From positions 3,162,001 to 3,226,000 of the forward strand of contig AP026539.1 of the NCBI GenBank assembly GCA_026075535.2: a DNA stretch of 64,000 bases, written 5' to 3'. This stretch comes from Tricholoma matsutake (Eukaryota > Basidiomycota > Agaricomycetes > Agaricales > Tricholomataceae). Below are positions 10,793-22,151 of this stretch, piece after piece. The number at the start of each line of letters is the position of its first letter. The stretch's first letter is position 1. The position numbers were made by a program, and so were the translations under genes. The notes under the pieces are model-generated. The model did no database searches. It was not told the origin of the DNA and saw only the letters and a program-made list of their open reading frames with translations.

Positions 10793-13700
10793 AGGTTTCC
10801 CCATTGGTGACCCAGAATCGTTACAATGTATTAGTATCCAAGGAAACCCAGAGTAAATCAGAAAAGGAAATCAAGGAGGAGTACAACTGTTGTGAATCAC
10901 ATGACAAAGAAAATTGCCAAGCACTATTTCTGAAAACCCCTAAATTCTTTATTTGCTCTGCACAAATAGAACCCAAAATCACCTTGACTGTGGGACTGAA
11001 GATAGTGGACACACATGCAGCAATTGATGTGGAAGTGTTGCTTGATAGTGGTGCTACAGGATTATTCATTAATCAGTCCTTAATTACTGGAAATGGTATT
11101 AGCACACCCAAGCTGGCACAACCTATAATGGTGTACAATATTGATGGAACAGTCAATTGTGGAGGAACTATCAAGGAGGAGGTGACTATGGTACTAAAGT
11201 ATCAGGAGCATCAGGAGCAAGCTGTATTCAAAGTGTGCGATCTTGGGAAAACCAATCTAATAATAGGATGTCCATGGTTATGGAAGCATAATCCTGAAAT
11301 TGATTGGAAAACTGGGAAAGTACAAATGACTTGTTGTCCTAAGGAATGTAATGTGTATGGGAGGAAGATGAAGAAGGAAAAAAGAAAAAAGAGAGAGAAA
11401 GAACATCCGATGAAGTATTCTGTTATGATGGAGGAAGTGGAGGATGAGGAAATGCCAAATGGGGAAGTTCCGGTCATGATCAAGAAAGAAGAGCAGAAGC
11501 AAACCTTTAGAGCAATTCATGGAGGACAGTCATGGGACAAGAATATTGTGAAGGTGGAGAAGCCAGTGGAGGAGTGGGTGCCAAAAGTGTATCATGAATA
11601 TCTGTCAGTGTTCCAGAAGAAGGAGTCTGAGCAAATGCCAGTGTGGAAGCCATTGGATCATGTGATTGAGATGAAGCCAGGGTTTGTGCTGAAGAAGTCG
11701 AAGGTATATCCGTTATCTCCAATGGAACAAGAAGAAGTGGATGCATTCCTGAAGGAGCAATTGCGCAAAGGATACATATGACCTTCAAAATCACTGCAGA
11801 CATCACCAATATTCTTCGTGCTGAAGAAAGACCAAAGGAAGAGGATGTGTACAGATTATAGGTATCTGAATGAGTGGACAGTGAAGAACATGTACCCCCT
11901 GCCATTGATCTCAGAAATAATTGACAAGGTGGGAAAAGCCAAGGTCTTTACAAAATTGGATTTACGATGGGGATACAATAATGCACGAATAAAGAAAGGA
12001 GATGAGTGGAAGGCTGCATTTGCCACGTGTCGAGGATCCTTTGAGCCGCTTGTCATGTTTTTCGGGATGACTAATAGTCCCCGACCTTCCAAAATATGCT
12101 GAACAACATTTTCAAGGACATAATAGACAAAGGTGTGGTAATAATATTTATTGATGACATTCTGATATTCATGGAGGATGAAGAAAATCATGAGGCAATA
12201 GTGCAGGAGGTGCTATGGAGGTTAGTGGAGAATGATCTATTTTTGAAACCAGAGAAGTGTGTGTTTGGGGCAAGCAAAATCGAGTTCCTAGGATTATTGA
12301 TCAGCCCTGACAGGATCAAAATGGATCCAATCAAGGTACAGGCGATCACAGATTGGCCTGCGCCCACCCATGTCAAGGAGGTTCAAGCCATCTTGGGACT
12401 CGCAAATTATTATCATCGCTTTGTGCACAATTTTTCTAAAATTGCTGCACCCTTACATAACCTTACACAAAAGAGGGTAGTGTGGAGGTGGGGAGAGCAG
12501 CAGCAGACAGTGTTTGAGGATTTGAAGAGGAAGCTTGTGGAGGGACCAATATTGGCCCCAGTAGATTTCACATGCCCTTTACAAGTGAAATCAGATGCAT
12601 CTGATTTTGCTACTGGAGCAGTATTATCAATGTTGTGCAAAGATGACAAATGGCATCCTTGTGCATATTTGTCCCGAGGGTTGAATGATGTGGAGAGGAA
12701 TTATCATGTGCATGACAAAGAGATGTTGGGGATAATATGAGCGTTGGAGGCATGGAGGCATTATTTGGAGGGATGTATGCATCAGATTGAGATCTGGACG
12801 GATCATCAAAATCTGCAATACTTCATGTCCGGTAAAAAGCTTAATTGCCGGCAAGTGCATTGGGCACTATTCCTATCATGTTTCAATTCTCACTTGGTCC
12901 ACAAAGTGGGAAGCTTAATGAGGAAAGCAGATGCATTATCCAGACATATTGATCATAAAGGGGGGTGGAGGAGGACAATAAGAATGTTACCTTACTCAAA
13001 CCTGAATACTTTTGCATTTGCGCTATGCATCAAGGGCATCTATTAATAGATAGCTCGGAAACAGAAATGTTGTCTAAAATTAGACAATGTTCAGAAATGG
13101 ATAATGAAGTAGTGGAAGCTGTGAAAGCTCTGAAGGGAGAGAAGAAAGGTAATATTAAAGGAGATGAATGGGCTGAGGAACAAGGGTTGGTGTTGTTTCA
13201 AGGAAAAGTGTATGTACCAAAGGATCGGGATTTGCGAAGGGAGATCATCTGGTTACATCATAATACGCTGACTGCCGGACACCCAGGAAGATGGAAGACG
13301 TTGGAATTAGTAATGAGAAATTATTGGTGGCCTGGAATTTCAAAGTATGTGTTGGGGTATGTGGATGGATGTGATATGTGCATGAGGGGGAAGAAATTTC
13401 CAGAGAAACCTGCAGGAAAATTAATGCCGAACCCTATACCTAAAGCGCCGTAGCGAGATATATCTGTGGATTTTATTACTGGATTACCCGAGGCTCAAGC
13501 AAGGAGGTCCATATTATTCCTACTACTACAGAAACCTCATCATTGGGCTTGGCGCACCTCTATCTAAATCAGTTACATGGGTTACCTGATACCATTATCT
13601 CCGATCGTGGACCACAATGTGCTTCTGCATTTATGCAAGAACTGAACAACATATTGGGAATTCAAACTAAATTATCTATGGCATATCACCCACAGACTGA

Positions 13701-15159
13701 TGGGCAGACAGAGAGAATGAACCAGGAGTTGGAGCAGTACCTACGTATGTTTGTCAACTACCAATAAACTGACTGGTCCAAATGGCTGGCAATTGCTGAA
13801 TTTTCCCACAATAACAAATTCCATTCGGCTACTCGTATGTCACCCTTTTTTGCAAATTATGGATATCATCCTCGCATGGGAGTAGAACCCAGAAGGGAAG
13901 TCAAAGTACAGTCGGTAGAAGACTTTGTATCTAAGATGCAACAGGTACAAGAGGAAGCAGAGGCGGCATTGAAGAGAGCACATGATGACATGATGTGACA
14001 CGCAGATCGTACTCAAACACGCGCTCCAGAGTACAAAGTTGGTGACTTGGTGTGGCTAAGTACCAAAGACCTGAATATTCCACGACCTTTGAGGAAACTT
14101 ATGGAGAAACAAGTAGTGTTTAAAAGTCCAGTTCAGTCCGGTTTTTGTGCCCCCATTTGGACGAACTGCAACCGTAACTGGTTGCCTATTATGGTAAGAC
14201 CCCAAAAAACCAGACTGAACCTGAAAAAACCGGTCCAAAACGGTTTGAATCAGTTCGAACTGAAGTCCAGTTGTAACCAGTTTGAACTGGTTTTAACTGA
14301 CTCAAACTGGTCTTCTACCACATAAAACCAGTTGTGAACAATAGTACACAGTGTATATTAGTCAACTGTAAAGGTGTTATGGTGATAACAATCCTCTACA
14401 TCTTGAAATACACAACTATGAGATGTCATGCAAGTTAGATTTTGCAGTAGCATTTCGTTTTGGCCATAGCACATGCAATTCTGGACCGTTTCTCTTTAAA
14501 AAAGTGGTCAAAAGATGCGTATTTAAGAGTGGTACCCTATGGCGGTTTGAACCGACCTGAAACGGTCCAGTTCAGCTCAGTTCAGAGCAGTTTTACAATC
14601 TTGGGATGACCAAACTGCTGAAGGTCTGGTTTTTTTCCAGTTCAGTCCAGTCCAGTTGCCAGTTTTTTCCAGTTTGATGAACTGGACTTTTAAACACTAG
14701 AAACAAGTTGGCCCATATGTGATCTCTAAAGTAATTTCGCCTAATGTGGTAGTGCTAAAATTAACCCAATCATTCAAGATTGATCCCAAGATTAATGTAT
14801 CCTGCCTATGCCCTTACCACCTGCCCACTATTCCTGGCCAACAAACTACTCTGCAACCTCTGATAATAGTAGAAGGTGCTCCAGAATACATAGTTGAAGA
14901 AATTCTAGACTCACATCTTCGACAGAACAAATTGGAGTTCTTAATAAAGTGGAAAAACTATACTGACAAAAATAATTCATGGGAGCCCAAAGAGAATTGT
15001 AAGCGAGCGCATAACATGATCGCCCAATTCTTTAAACGTAATCTGAATGCTCCCCATCGCATTGCAAGAATGGTGTATGAGGGGATGAGATTCTGGCCTT
15101 ACCAAAATTTCACAGAGGGGACAGACACAATATTTTCTTGCCTGGAAGTCGAGGCATAA
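10789..15159 (+). pseudogene. G1 pol: protease, RT, RNase H, integrase, chromodomain (broken)
   Basis: The aspartic protease at 10789-11781 has an intact 'LLDSGATG' near 11040. RT begins near 11700 ('KVYPLSPMEQEEV') and its catalytic block 'FIDDILIF' lies near 12150 (F replaces the usual Y, DD kept). RNase H 'KSDASDFATGAVLS' is near 12590 and 'IWTDHQNLQYFM' near 12795. The integrase zinc region (H-H-C-C, 'LHHNTLTAGHPGRWK' to 'CDMC') is at 13250-13380, and its core is split ('ISDRGPQCASAF' near 13590, 'HPQTDGQTERMNQELEQYL' near 13690). The chromodomain 'VEEILDSHLRQNKLEFLIKW' lies near 14890-14960. Breaks: TGA 11779, frameshift about 12085, TGA 12738, frameshift about 12960, TAG 13453, a roughly 30-bp deletion near 13507, TAA 13765, TGA 13996, and the hAT-like insertion at 14114-14699. 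Confidence 0.95.
14114..14699. mobile_element. hAT-like non-autonomous element, 586 bp, inside G1 integrase
   Basis: Perfect inverted ends of at least 20 bp: TAGTGTTTAAAAGTCCAGTT on the left and its complement ending ...TTAAACACTA on the right. An exact 8-bp target duplication GAAACAAG flanks it (14106-14113, 14700-14707). Ends of YARNG form with an 8-bp duplication are characteristic of hAT transposons. The body carries many GAACTGG/CCAGTTC and ACCGGTT/AACCGG subterminal motifs in both orientations, as hAT transposase sites often do. There is no transposase. The empty site is seen in the second G1 copy near 56150 (GAGAAACAAGTTGGCCC). Confidence 0.95.
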
Positions 15160-15170
15160 AAGGGGGGTAA
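15159..15170 (+). other. Polypurine tract of G1 copy 1
   Basis: AAAGGGGGGTAA directly before the 3' LTR start TGTTAGG. It is in the expected place for the plus-strand primer. Confidence 0.8.
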
Positions 15171-15582
15171 TGTTAGGAAACCACCCCATTACCTAATAAA
15201 ATTTCATTTTAATTTTATTATGTCAAATTATGCTACATTACGCCAAATGATGCCAAATGACGCTACACTTTGATAGCATGAGAATTTTATTTTGCATGCA
15301 TCAATATGTGCCTGCATGTATGAGTGTGTCGGTAACAACAATGTACAATATATGTAACATAGTATATAAACCCTAAATATACACCTAGGGGACCCCAGTT
15401 GTGTTCTCTTAGGTATTCCACCTACACTTGTGGTGTGAAAGGCCTTTGTCAACAAACTCATCTATAAACAACCCCTCACATCAAAACCATCAATTCCCCC
15501 ATCACACATGCAGATCCTGCCCCCTTCTTGTAGAGAGAACCCACATGGTCTTAGCTAGCAGATAGTGGGTGTCGCCCTAACA
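15171..15582 (+). repeat. 3' LTR of G1 copy 1
   Basis: 412 bp, TGTTAGG...CCTAACA, the same length as the 5' LTR with only scattered substitutions, followed by the duplicated target CTACA. Low LTR divergence combined with many stops in the interior suggests damage concentrated at particular sites, not simple great age. Confidence 0.97.
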
Positions 15583-15603
15583 CTACACTCATCACTAGGT
15601 CAT

Positions 15604-15828
15604 TGTGAGTCTACCTCCAATATGAAGGTAGACAAGCACTATAAGAGATGGAATGAGAATATGAAGACTTACTTCTTAATCACACAAGATGATAAGATAG
15701 GGTGTGGTATTCTAAAGACTAGAGCTAGTGTAGTACAAGTGGTGGTTCAAGATAAGAAGTGAGTAGTAATTAGTCACGATAGCGAGGAGTTTGTAATGTG
15801 TAAGTAAACAAGTCATAACAGGTTTACA
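15604..15828 (-). repeat. 3' LTR of G2
   Basis: 225 bp, matching 21077-21301 with a handful of differences. On the minus strand it is preceded by AGGGTGGGAGGG (plus strand 15829-15840), a good polypurine tract. Confidence 0.95.
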
Positions 15829-15899
15829 CCCTCCCACCCTTAGAAAAAGGTGGGGGTGTTAAAGTGAGATAAAAACCAAGAAGAAGTAAAGTGAAAAAA

Positions 15900-17546
15900 A
15901 AATTCAATCTGCATCAAAAACCCAGTGGGAAAAGCTACCATGTGCCCCTAATCCATACATGTGAGCCATCTATCCAGCACTTCACAATCCTTGAGCTCCC
16001 ACCAAGGCAACCACCGGTCTTCTTCTGCACCAAAGCCATGCCAACAGACCAGATATTGGTGCCCCCATCCCTATTTTTGCTCATCTATGATTTTCTCAAT
16101 TCAATATTCTTTGACTCTGTCAGTTGTTACGGTAGGGCCAAGGTGAGTGAATTCATGGGAAGGGAATAGTTCAGGATCATTTGCATGGTGGTGTTTCAGT
16201 ACGGACACATGAAAAGTAGGGAACACATCTGGAGAGTTAGGTAGATCTAGTGTATAAGCTGAAAAGTCAGGGTAAGCTTGTGTCATGGCCATCAAATCTG
16301 GGGAAGAACTTAGCGATGCAGTTTTTATCTCCAGCTTTCCACTCTTGATGTTGGTGAAGCATTGATAACATGACTTTGTCTCCCACTTTGTAGATGTCCT
16401 CTTCTCCACGATCTCTGTTTGCATAAAATGCCTGTGTGATTTTTGCTGTCAAAAGAGAATCCTTAGCATCTGCCTCGTCCTCCAGCAGTCAGCTGAACAC
16501 AGTCTGTGCATTGATTTCAGCAGTTGATGCCAATGCAGTGGGTACCAGTGGAGGTAGAATGCGAGGTGACCATCCCATACAAAGTTGGAAACCAGAATAC
16601 CCAGTTGAAGCATTGATGGTGTTCATCATGTTGAACCAGATCAAGGGGAGCATGCGTACCCAGCCTTTTTGGTTCCGTTCAACGTGAAACCAAATACACT
16701 GGTTTAAAGTTTTGTTAGTAAGCTCACTGCTGCCATCTGTTTGCAGGTGAAAGGCCATGGACATCTTAAGGTGTATGCCAGTCAGAGAGTGTAATGCTTT
16801 CCAAAATTTCAATACAAAGAGTTTGTCTCAGTCAGATATTAATTCTGACAGTAAACTGTTTCGCAATACCATTCTGTGGTGAAGAAAATACCAGCAAGTT
16901 TTTGAGTGGTGATGTTTGTGCGAGTAGGGACCAGGCAAACATCGGAGCTGACCCAGTCAGTTATAGTCAAGATGCAATTAAAGCCTTGATCTTCTGGCAA
17001 AGGACCCACAAAGTCAAGGCATACAGACTCACTGCATGTGTCTGGTATGGGTAGAGGGTGCAGTGGACCTTTTGGCTTTGTCGTTTGTCCCTTGCTACGT
17101 TGGCATTCAGCACAGGAGGGGACATACACCATCTTGAGATCGTGGCACATATTGGGCCAGTAGTAGGAATCCCACAGTGCAGCATAAGTTTTATCACTCC
17201 CAAAATGTCTGAGGGTGTCATGTGATAAGCAAAATAAATTTTTGCGGAGTGTTCCATAATGAGGAATAACTAAACGGTCCCCGACATACCCAAGATCATT
17301 CAAGTAATGAATATCTGAAATGCTGCAATCGATGGTTGATAACTTTTTGCAAAATTTGTTGACCTCATAACCCTTGCATACATTGCATAAGAATGATTTG
17401 TCCATGGAGATGCTCAGGATTGTGTTCACTGTCATTTGTTTTAACCAGTGTTCCCATCGGAGAGGTGGGTCAGCTACTTCCACATCAGTGAAAGAACCAG
17501 AATCAGGTGTTTCACTTGGTAGATGTGAAAGAGCATCTGCGACCAT
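15900..17546 (-). pseudogene. G2 integrase and chromodomain (broken)
   Basis: The minus-strand frame at 16839-17546 has the integrase zinc region ('LSHDTLRHFGSDKTYAALWD', then 'CAECQRSKG') and the first catalytic Asp in 'CLDFVGPLPEDQGF'. The core continues in another frame at 16489-16812 ('FHLQTDGSSELTNKTLNQC', with the catalytic Glu). Downstream frames contain 'YKVGDKVMLS' near 16390 and, near 15960-16120, a chromodomain-like stretch with 'EKIIDEQ', a stop, then 'WHGFGAEEDRWLPWWEL'. The stop and the frame change make this non-functional as a single protein. Confidence 0.88.
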
Positions 17547-17580
17547 ATTATCTTCCCCTTAAATATAGATGATGGTCATG

Positions 17581-18645
17581 TCAAATTGGGACATGTGCTC
17601 CCTCCAGCGAGCTTGCCTCTGTGAAAGATCTTTTTGAGTTTTGAAATTTTCTAGTGTGCGGTGGTCTGTGTAGACAAGAGTTGGGGAACTGAGCAGATCC
17701 AAGCACCATTTTTTTTAAGGCCCATACAATTGCCAGAAGTTCTTTTTTGTGGACAGGATAGTGCTTCTGTGCATCCTTGAGTTGCATCAAATCAAATGCA
17801 ACAGGACAAGCCATTTCCCAGGTCTTTCCCCAACTGAGGACAGCCCCTGTGCAGAAATCGCTTGCATCACAGGTCACAAAGATTTTTTTGTCTTCAGGAT
17901 GCATATGGTCAATAACGGTGAGACACTCTCATCCAACCATGAGAGATTTGATAGATTTGAATGTGTGATTTAGGTCATCATTCCAGGCAGGGAAGTTCTT
18001 CTCGCAGTCTTTTGTTGTCAAGGGCATCAGAACCAAAGTGTGATCCACCAAGTTGGGAAGGAAGGAAGCAATGTACCGCACCAGGCCAAGGAAACTTCGT
18101 ACATCCAAGGCCATTTTTGGCACAGGCCAGTTCAAGATTTTATCAACTTTGGAAGAGCAAGCTTTGATGCCAGCGCAGGAGATCCAGTGGCCCAAGAACT
18201 CAAGTTTAGTCAAGAAGAACAAGAATTTCTTTTCATTGCAGTATAGGTGGCATTTTCATAGTGCGTTCATGATCAATTTTATGTGTTGTATGTGTGTATC
18301 AAGAGTATTTGACCAGATGATAATGTCATCCAGGTAGATATGGCAAATATGGCCCAAGAAAGGGTGTAGAGCTTCCATAACCCATCATTGGTGTACAGGG
18401 GGAGCATTGTGAAGACCCTGTGGCATTACAAGCCATTCATATAAGCCTAATGGTGTGGTGACCACGGTGAGGTGTACACTTTCTGGATCCATCTTTGTGT
18501 GAAAGAAGCTATCTGTCATATCAATTTTACTCCAGATTTTCCCCCTCCCTGCATCAGCGAGTATGTTATCGACACATGGCAAGGGGTGGATATCTGTAAC
18601 CATATTCACATTTAGTTGATGGTAATTGTTAACCCAGCATGGCAA
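17581..18645 (-). pseudogene. G2 reverse transcriptase and RNase H (broken)
   Basis: RT starts in the frame at 18385-18645 ('NYHQLNVNMVTDIHPLP', 'FHTKMDPES'), reaches a stop, and resumes with 'HIYLDDIIIWSNTLDTH' near 18310-18350 (YxDD intact). It goes on through 'FFLTKLEFLGHWIS' and 'RSFLGLVRYIASFLPNL' (17929-18222). RNase H follows at 17581-17904 ('VTCDASDFCTGAVLSWG', 'YPVHKKELLAIVWALKK'). At least three stops or frameshifts separate the blocks. Confidence 0.9.
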
Positions 18646-18790
18646 GGCTGATGCATCTGCTTTAGGGATCAGGAAAGCAGGCGATGCATGTGCACTGCAG
18701 GAAGGTCAAATTTGGCTGGCTTCAAGGTGTTTATTAATCAAGGTAGACCATGCTTCTCTAAATTCTCTCGGGCAGGAGTAAGACCGAGTG

Positions 18791-20035
18791 CTAATCATTT
18801 TGGACGTGTCCTTGAGTTTTGCAGAGAACTGTGTCCAGCATTTCATTGACATGAGGGATCGGCTTGAAAACATCTGTGTAAGTCTCTTTAATATCCACAG
18901 CCAATTTTTCGAGATGCATATCAGATGCTAACTGTTCAATCCAGGTGTGCACTGCAGCCACAACATCCAGCAACTTCATGTTTTCACAAGATTCATCTAT
19001 GGTTGGTTTAAGTTTTGCACATACGATACATAGTTCATCTAGCAACAATTTTCTGTTTTTAATGTTCGATGCTACAACTTCACATAGTCTAGGAGGAGGG
19101 GTGGGAGGCTGTATCATTGCAATAGGATGTAATAAGTCAAAACCGTCATTTATCAATGCAGTACCATTGAAGACGTTTATGGTGATGTTATTATGGTACA
19201 TAAAAGGCAATCCCAGAATGATTTGGTGGCAAAGTTGTGGAGCCACAAGAGTGCATACAGTTTGTGCAGAGAAGAAGTTGTTCGGATCATGTAGCTTCAG
19301 CTTTACCCAGTGGGTCAGCAATATGGATGATGATGATGAGGGTTTGCCAAAAAAGGTGCCCGAGACAGGAAACTCATGCAGCAACATGCAAAGGCAAAGA
19401 TTCAGTCGAGATACAAGGTCTTGTGCAATTAGAACTATGTGGGAGTCATGGTCAATCAAAGCATCCACAGGACCACAATCATGTGAAGTGGGGTCATCAA
19501 TGGCACAGTGCCAGATGAGGTGGGGAACATAGAAAGGAATGTTCGTGCTCACCGAGTCATTTGAGTCACAAGACAAATCCCCATCCTCTCCCAACAGAAC
19601 ACTATGTTTGTTTGTGGGTTGACTGATGGATGCCACGTGGTAAGAGGTCATTCCCATTATGGCCGCAACAGGCAAGGGAGGAGGAGCAACATTTGGAGTG
19701 GCAGGTGTAGCAACAGTAATGGAGGTGACAGTGAGAGGTGTTTCATCATTAGGGACAGGAAGTATGCTTAGACCCAGGCATTGGCGAGCATTGTTCACAG
19801 TGGTCATTGTCCTTTCAATGTATCCCTCTCGCCTGGGGAACTCACAGGTGTGCCCGTTAGTGACGTAGAAGTTCCGGCACTTCTTACATCCACTGTGCAT
19901 TGATAAGTAGCGGTGTCCCCGTTCAGTAAGCTTCAGAGGTCTACTTTGAGAAGTAGAAGTGGGGTAAGAGGTAGTGCTGGCTTTTGTAGTGCCTGTCAAA
20001 GACTGCAAGGTAGATTGCTGTTGAGAATGGACCAT
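18791..20035 (-). pseudogene. G2 zinc finger and aspartic protease-like protein
   Basis: A 414-codon open frame in the position between gag and RT. Near its N-terminus is a cysteine/histidine cluster ('CKKCRNFYVTNGHTCEFP'). A retropepsin-like fold follows, with 'VDALIDHDSHIVLIA', where D-H-D stands in place of the usual D-S/T-G, and 'IILGLPFMYHNNITI', the common gypsy protease end (ILG.PF/W...HN). The frame is intact from its Met, yet RT lies in a separate broken frame after it, so the element as a whole cannot make pol. Fungal gypsy elements with a non-canonical D.DGS-type protease site are known to me, but I cannot say whether D-H-D is active. Confidence 0.75.
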
Positions 20036-20078
20036 GGGTGCTCATCGTGCGCCATCTGTGAGTCCTGCATTTGAGCTT

Positions 20079-20930
20079 TCAAAATGTGTCCTCAGCCTCT
20101 TTCTGGTGTGAAGCTGTCTCTTCATGAACCTTGTCATCAAGCTTGATTAACATTTGTAAAAAAATTTCCAGATGTTGCTCAGCTTTCCGTGCATTAGCTT
20201 CAGTGGTAGCAGCAGTGTCTTTGTCATCACTTGGTGTGGTGTTTTCATCATTTGCTTCTGAGTCAGAGTTGTTGTTTTCTTTGTAACAGTTGTATGCACT
20301 CAGAAGGTCATGTGATAAGTTTGCCTCGATTTGAGTGTGAAGTTGAGCAGGTGAGAGATGGTATTTGGTGTTTTTAAGTAAAAGGTTATCACAGCGAATG
20401 TTTGGGGAGAAATCTTGGAAAGGAGTGAGACCTTGCTTGGTGTTGCGTACTTTACGAGCAAGCTCTTTTTCCCATCCCACTGTCAGCCACTGAGTGTGGA
20501 CTTCTGCCATAAATTCTGCAAAGGATAATTTCTTGTAATAACTCTGGGATGTTTGGAACCAATCACTAAAGAGTGGGTCTTCAAACATGTAGGCTATATG
20601 CACAACATATTCTGCTTTTGCTAAATTTTCTCTGTTTGTGAGGTACCCATGAGTGAAATGTTCGAAATGGTGCAGGAGTTCCGCAGTCATGATGCCTGAG
20701 GTGATTGTTAATCTTTTACCATTGTTAGGCATAAGGGTGGCGAGTCCATTGTTAGACATCACAAAAAGCTGAGTATATGCATGAGAAGACTCATTGTCTG
20801 TGGAGAATAAAGCTGAGCATGTTTGAGAGGGTCTTTGCATGGTAGATACTCTCTCGCTGAGAGTTGATGATGCTCTGGGAGATGACACAGGTGATGGCAT
20901 GTTTGTCAAAGAAGTAAGAGGTGACGACAC
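20079..20930 (-). pseudogene. G2 gag-like protein
   Basis: A 283-codon open frame, first in the element by position. It has a Ser/Pro-rich start, a helical middle ('LLHHFEHFTHGYLTNREN', 'FAEFMAEVHTQWLTVGWE') typical of fungal gypsy gag, and an acidic, Glu/Lys-rich tail. No zinc knuckle inside; the Cys/His cluster lies in the next frame (18791-20035). The frame is intact, so this part could still be translated. I class it with the dead element. Confidence 0.75.
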
Positions 20931-21076
20931 CAGAGAAGGTGATGCAGGAGGAGGTGTTGTTCAATGACCCTTACTGTGCATAGTGAGGGCGGTCGGGATG
21001 GAAGGCAACCAAGACAGTTTGATGTGGACTGTCAATGGTGTTCAACAATGCACCATAATTGGTATCAAAAAAAAAG

Positions 21077-21301
21077 TGTGAGTCTACCTCCGATATGAAG
21101 GTAGACAAGCACTATAAGAGATGGAATAAGAATATGAAGACTTACTTTTTAATCACATGAGATGATAAGATAGGGCATGGTATTCTAAAGACTAGAGCTA
21201 GCATAGTACAAGTGGTGGTTCAAGATAAGAAGTGAGTAGTAATTAGTCACGATAGCAAGGAGTTTGTAATGTGTAAGTAAACAAGTCATAACAGGTTTAC
21301 A
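21077..21301 (-). repeat. 5' LTR of G2
   Basis: 225 bp, equal in length to the other LTR. On the minus strand it is followed by CTTTTTTTTTGATACC. I could not match the following bases to a tRNA 3' end or to the LTR itself, so the primer is unknown. Confidence 0.95.
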
Positions 21302-21989
21302 GTCATGACAACTGCTTTTGGTGTAAACAAACAAAAATTCTGCAAGCTAAACTATATTTTTCAAAGAATAGATATCACATTAAAATCACTTGTATAGTAC
21401 TCTAGTACACTATAGGTACCCCCCTTGTCAACCATTAGTCTATTGGTCAACTTTTTCTTTTTGGTCGATGAAAAAAGTGAAACATTATCCCAAAAGGAAA
21501 TCAAGGGTCCTGGGTAGTGCTTATGAGTTTGCTCCTTGACTAATAATGTTAATATCCATTGTAATATTGGTGGGAATACACCTATGAGACTCATATTTTT
21601 TAACAACATAGGCTGCCTGTTGAAAGTTGAGACCCCTCCTGCCATAAGTGAGAATGTTTTTGCTATGGTAAAGTTAGGAACAGGAACTTCAAGTTACCTG
21701 TAAGCTTTGAGATACTGGTGGCAGAGGCAAAAGTAGCAACAGATGTTATTTTGACATTGTTGAGACATTCTGGGACAAGCTGCTTTGCACAGGGAAAGGT
21801 CCTGTTGCTGAGCTCATGAAAACCTACCCTATCTTGAAACCTTCTGATGCAGAGTCATCAAAATCATCTCCAGAATCTTTATATGTTGGGTCAGGACATT
21901 CCTTGATCTCATACCGCCACCATCTCAACAATTCCCACAGTTCATAGAACTGAAGGAGAGGGAGAAGGAGGCAGAACAAAGGGATAGAA
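21302..21989. other. Spacer between G2 and the LINE; no gene recognised
   Basis: GTCAT at 21302-21306 is the G2 target duplication. A 94-codon minus-strand frame (21361-21645) with 'KEQTHKHYPGPLISFWDNV' and 'LMVDKGGTYSVLEYYTSDF' looks protein-like, but I do not recognise it. It may be a scrap of a host or transposon gene. Confidence 0.45.
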
Positions 21990-22151
21990 TAGTGTCAATA
22001 TACAACCTGCAGAACCTATGTACTGTACATACCACTATGTCTCAACCTGCACCCACACCCCCACAAACAAGACAAAAAACAAGCACAACAACTATGAAAC
22101 AAAACACAAAAAGAACTCGAGAATGCAGAGGGAATAGCCACCAAAGTACGA

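Larger units (their letters stand above)
8797..15582 (+). mobile_element. Complete but inactivated Ty3/gypsy chromovirus (copy 1 of family G1)
   Basis: A full-length LTR retrotransposon of 6,786 bp. The two 412-bp LTRs (8797-9208, 15171-15582) begin TGTTAGG and end CCTAACA. The element is flanked by a perfect 5-bp duplication CTACA (8792-8796, 15583-15587), so both ends are certain. Order inside: primer site, gag with a zinc knuckle, protease, RT, RNase H, integrase, chromodomain, polypurine tract. This is the order of Ty3/gypsy chromoviruses. At least seven premature stops, a frameshift near 12085, a deletion in integrase near 13507 and a 586-bp hAT-like insertion show it is dead. A second, more damaged copy is at 46317-56459. 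Confidence 0.97.
15604..21301 (-). mobile_element. Complete but inactivated Ty3/gypsy chromovirus, family G2
   Basis: A 5,698-bp element on the minus strand. Direct repeats of exactly 225 bp (15604-15828, 21077-21301) read TGTGAGTC...GGTTTACA on the plus strand, and the element is flanked by a perfect 5-bp duplication GTCAT (15599-15603, 21302-21306). From right to left the interior encodes gag, a zinc-finger/protease protein, RT, RNase H, integrase and a chromodomain. It sits 16 bp beyond the G1 element's target duplication. Its left part carries several stops and frame breaks. The right-hand gag and protease frames are each still fully open. Confidence 0.96.
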
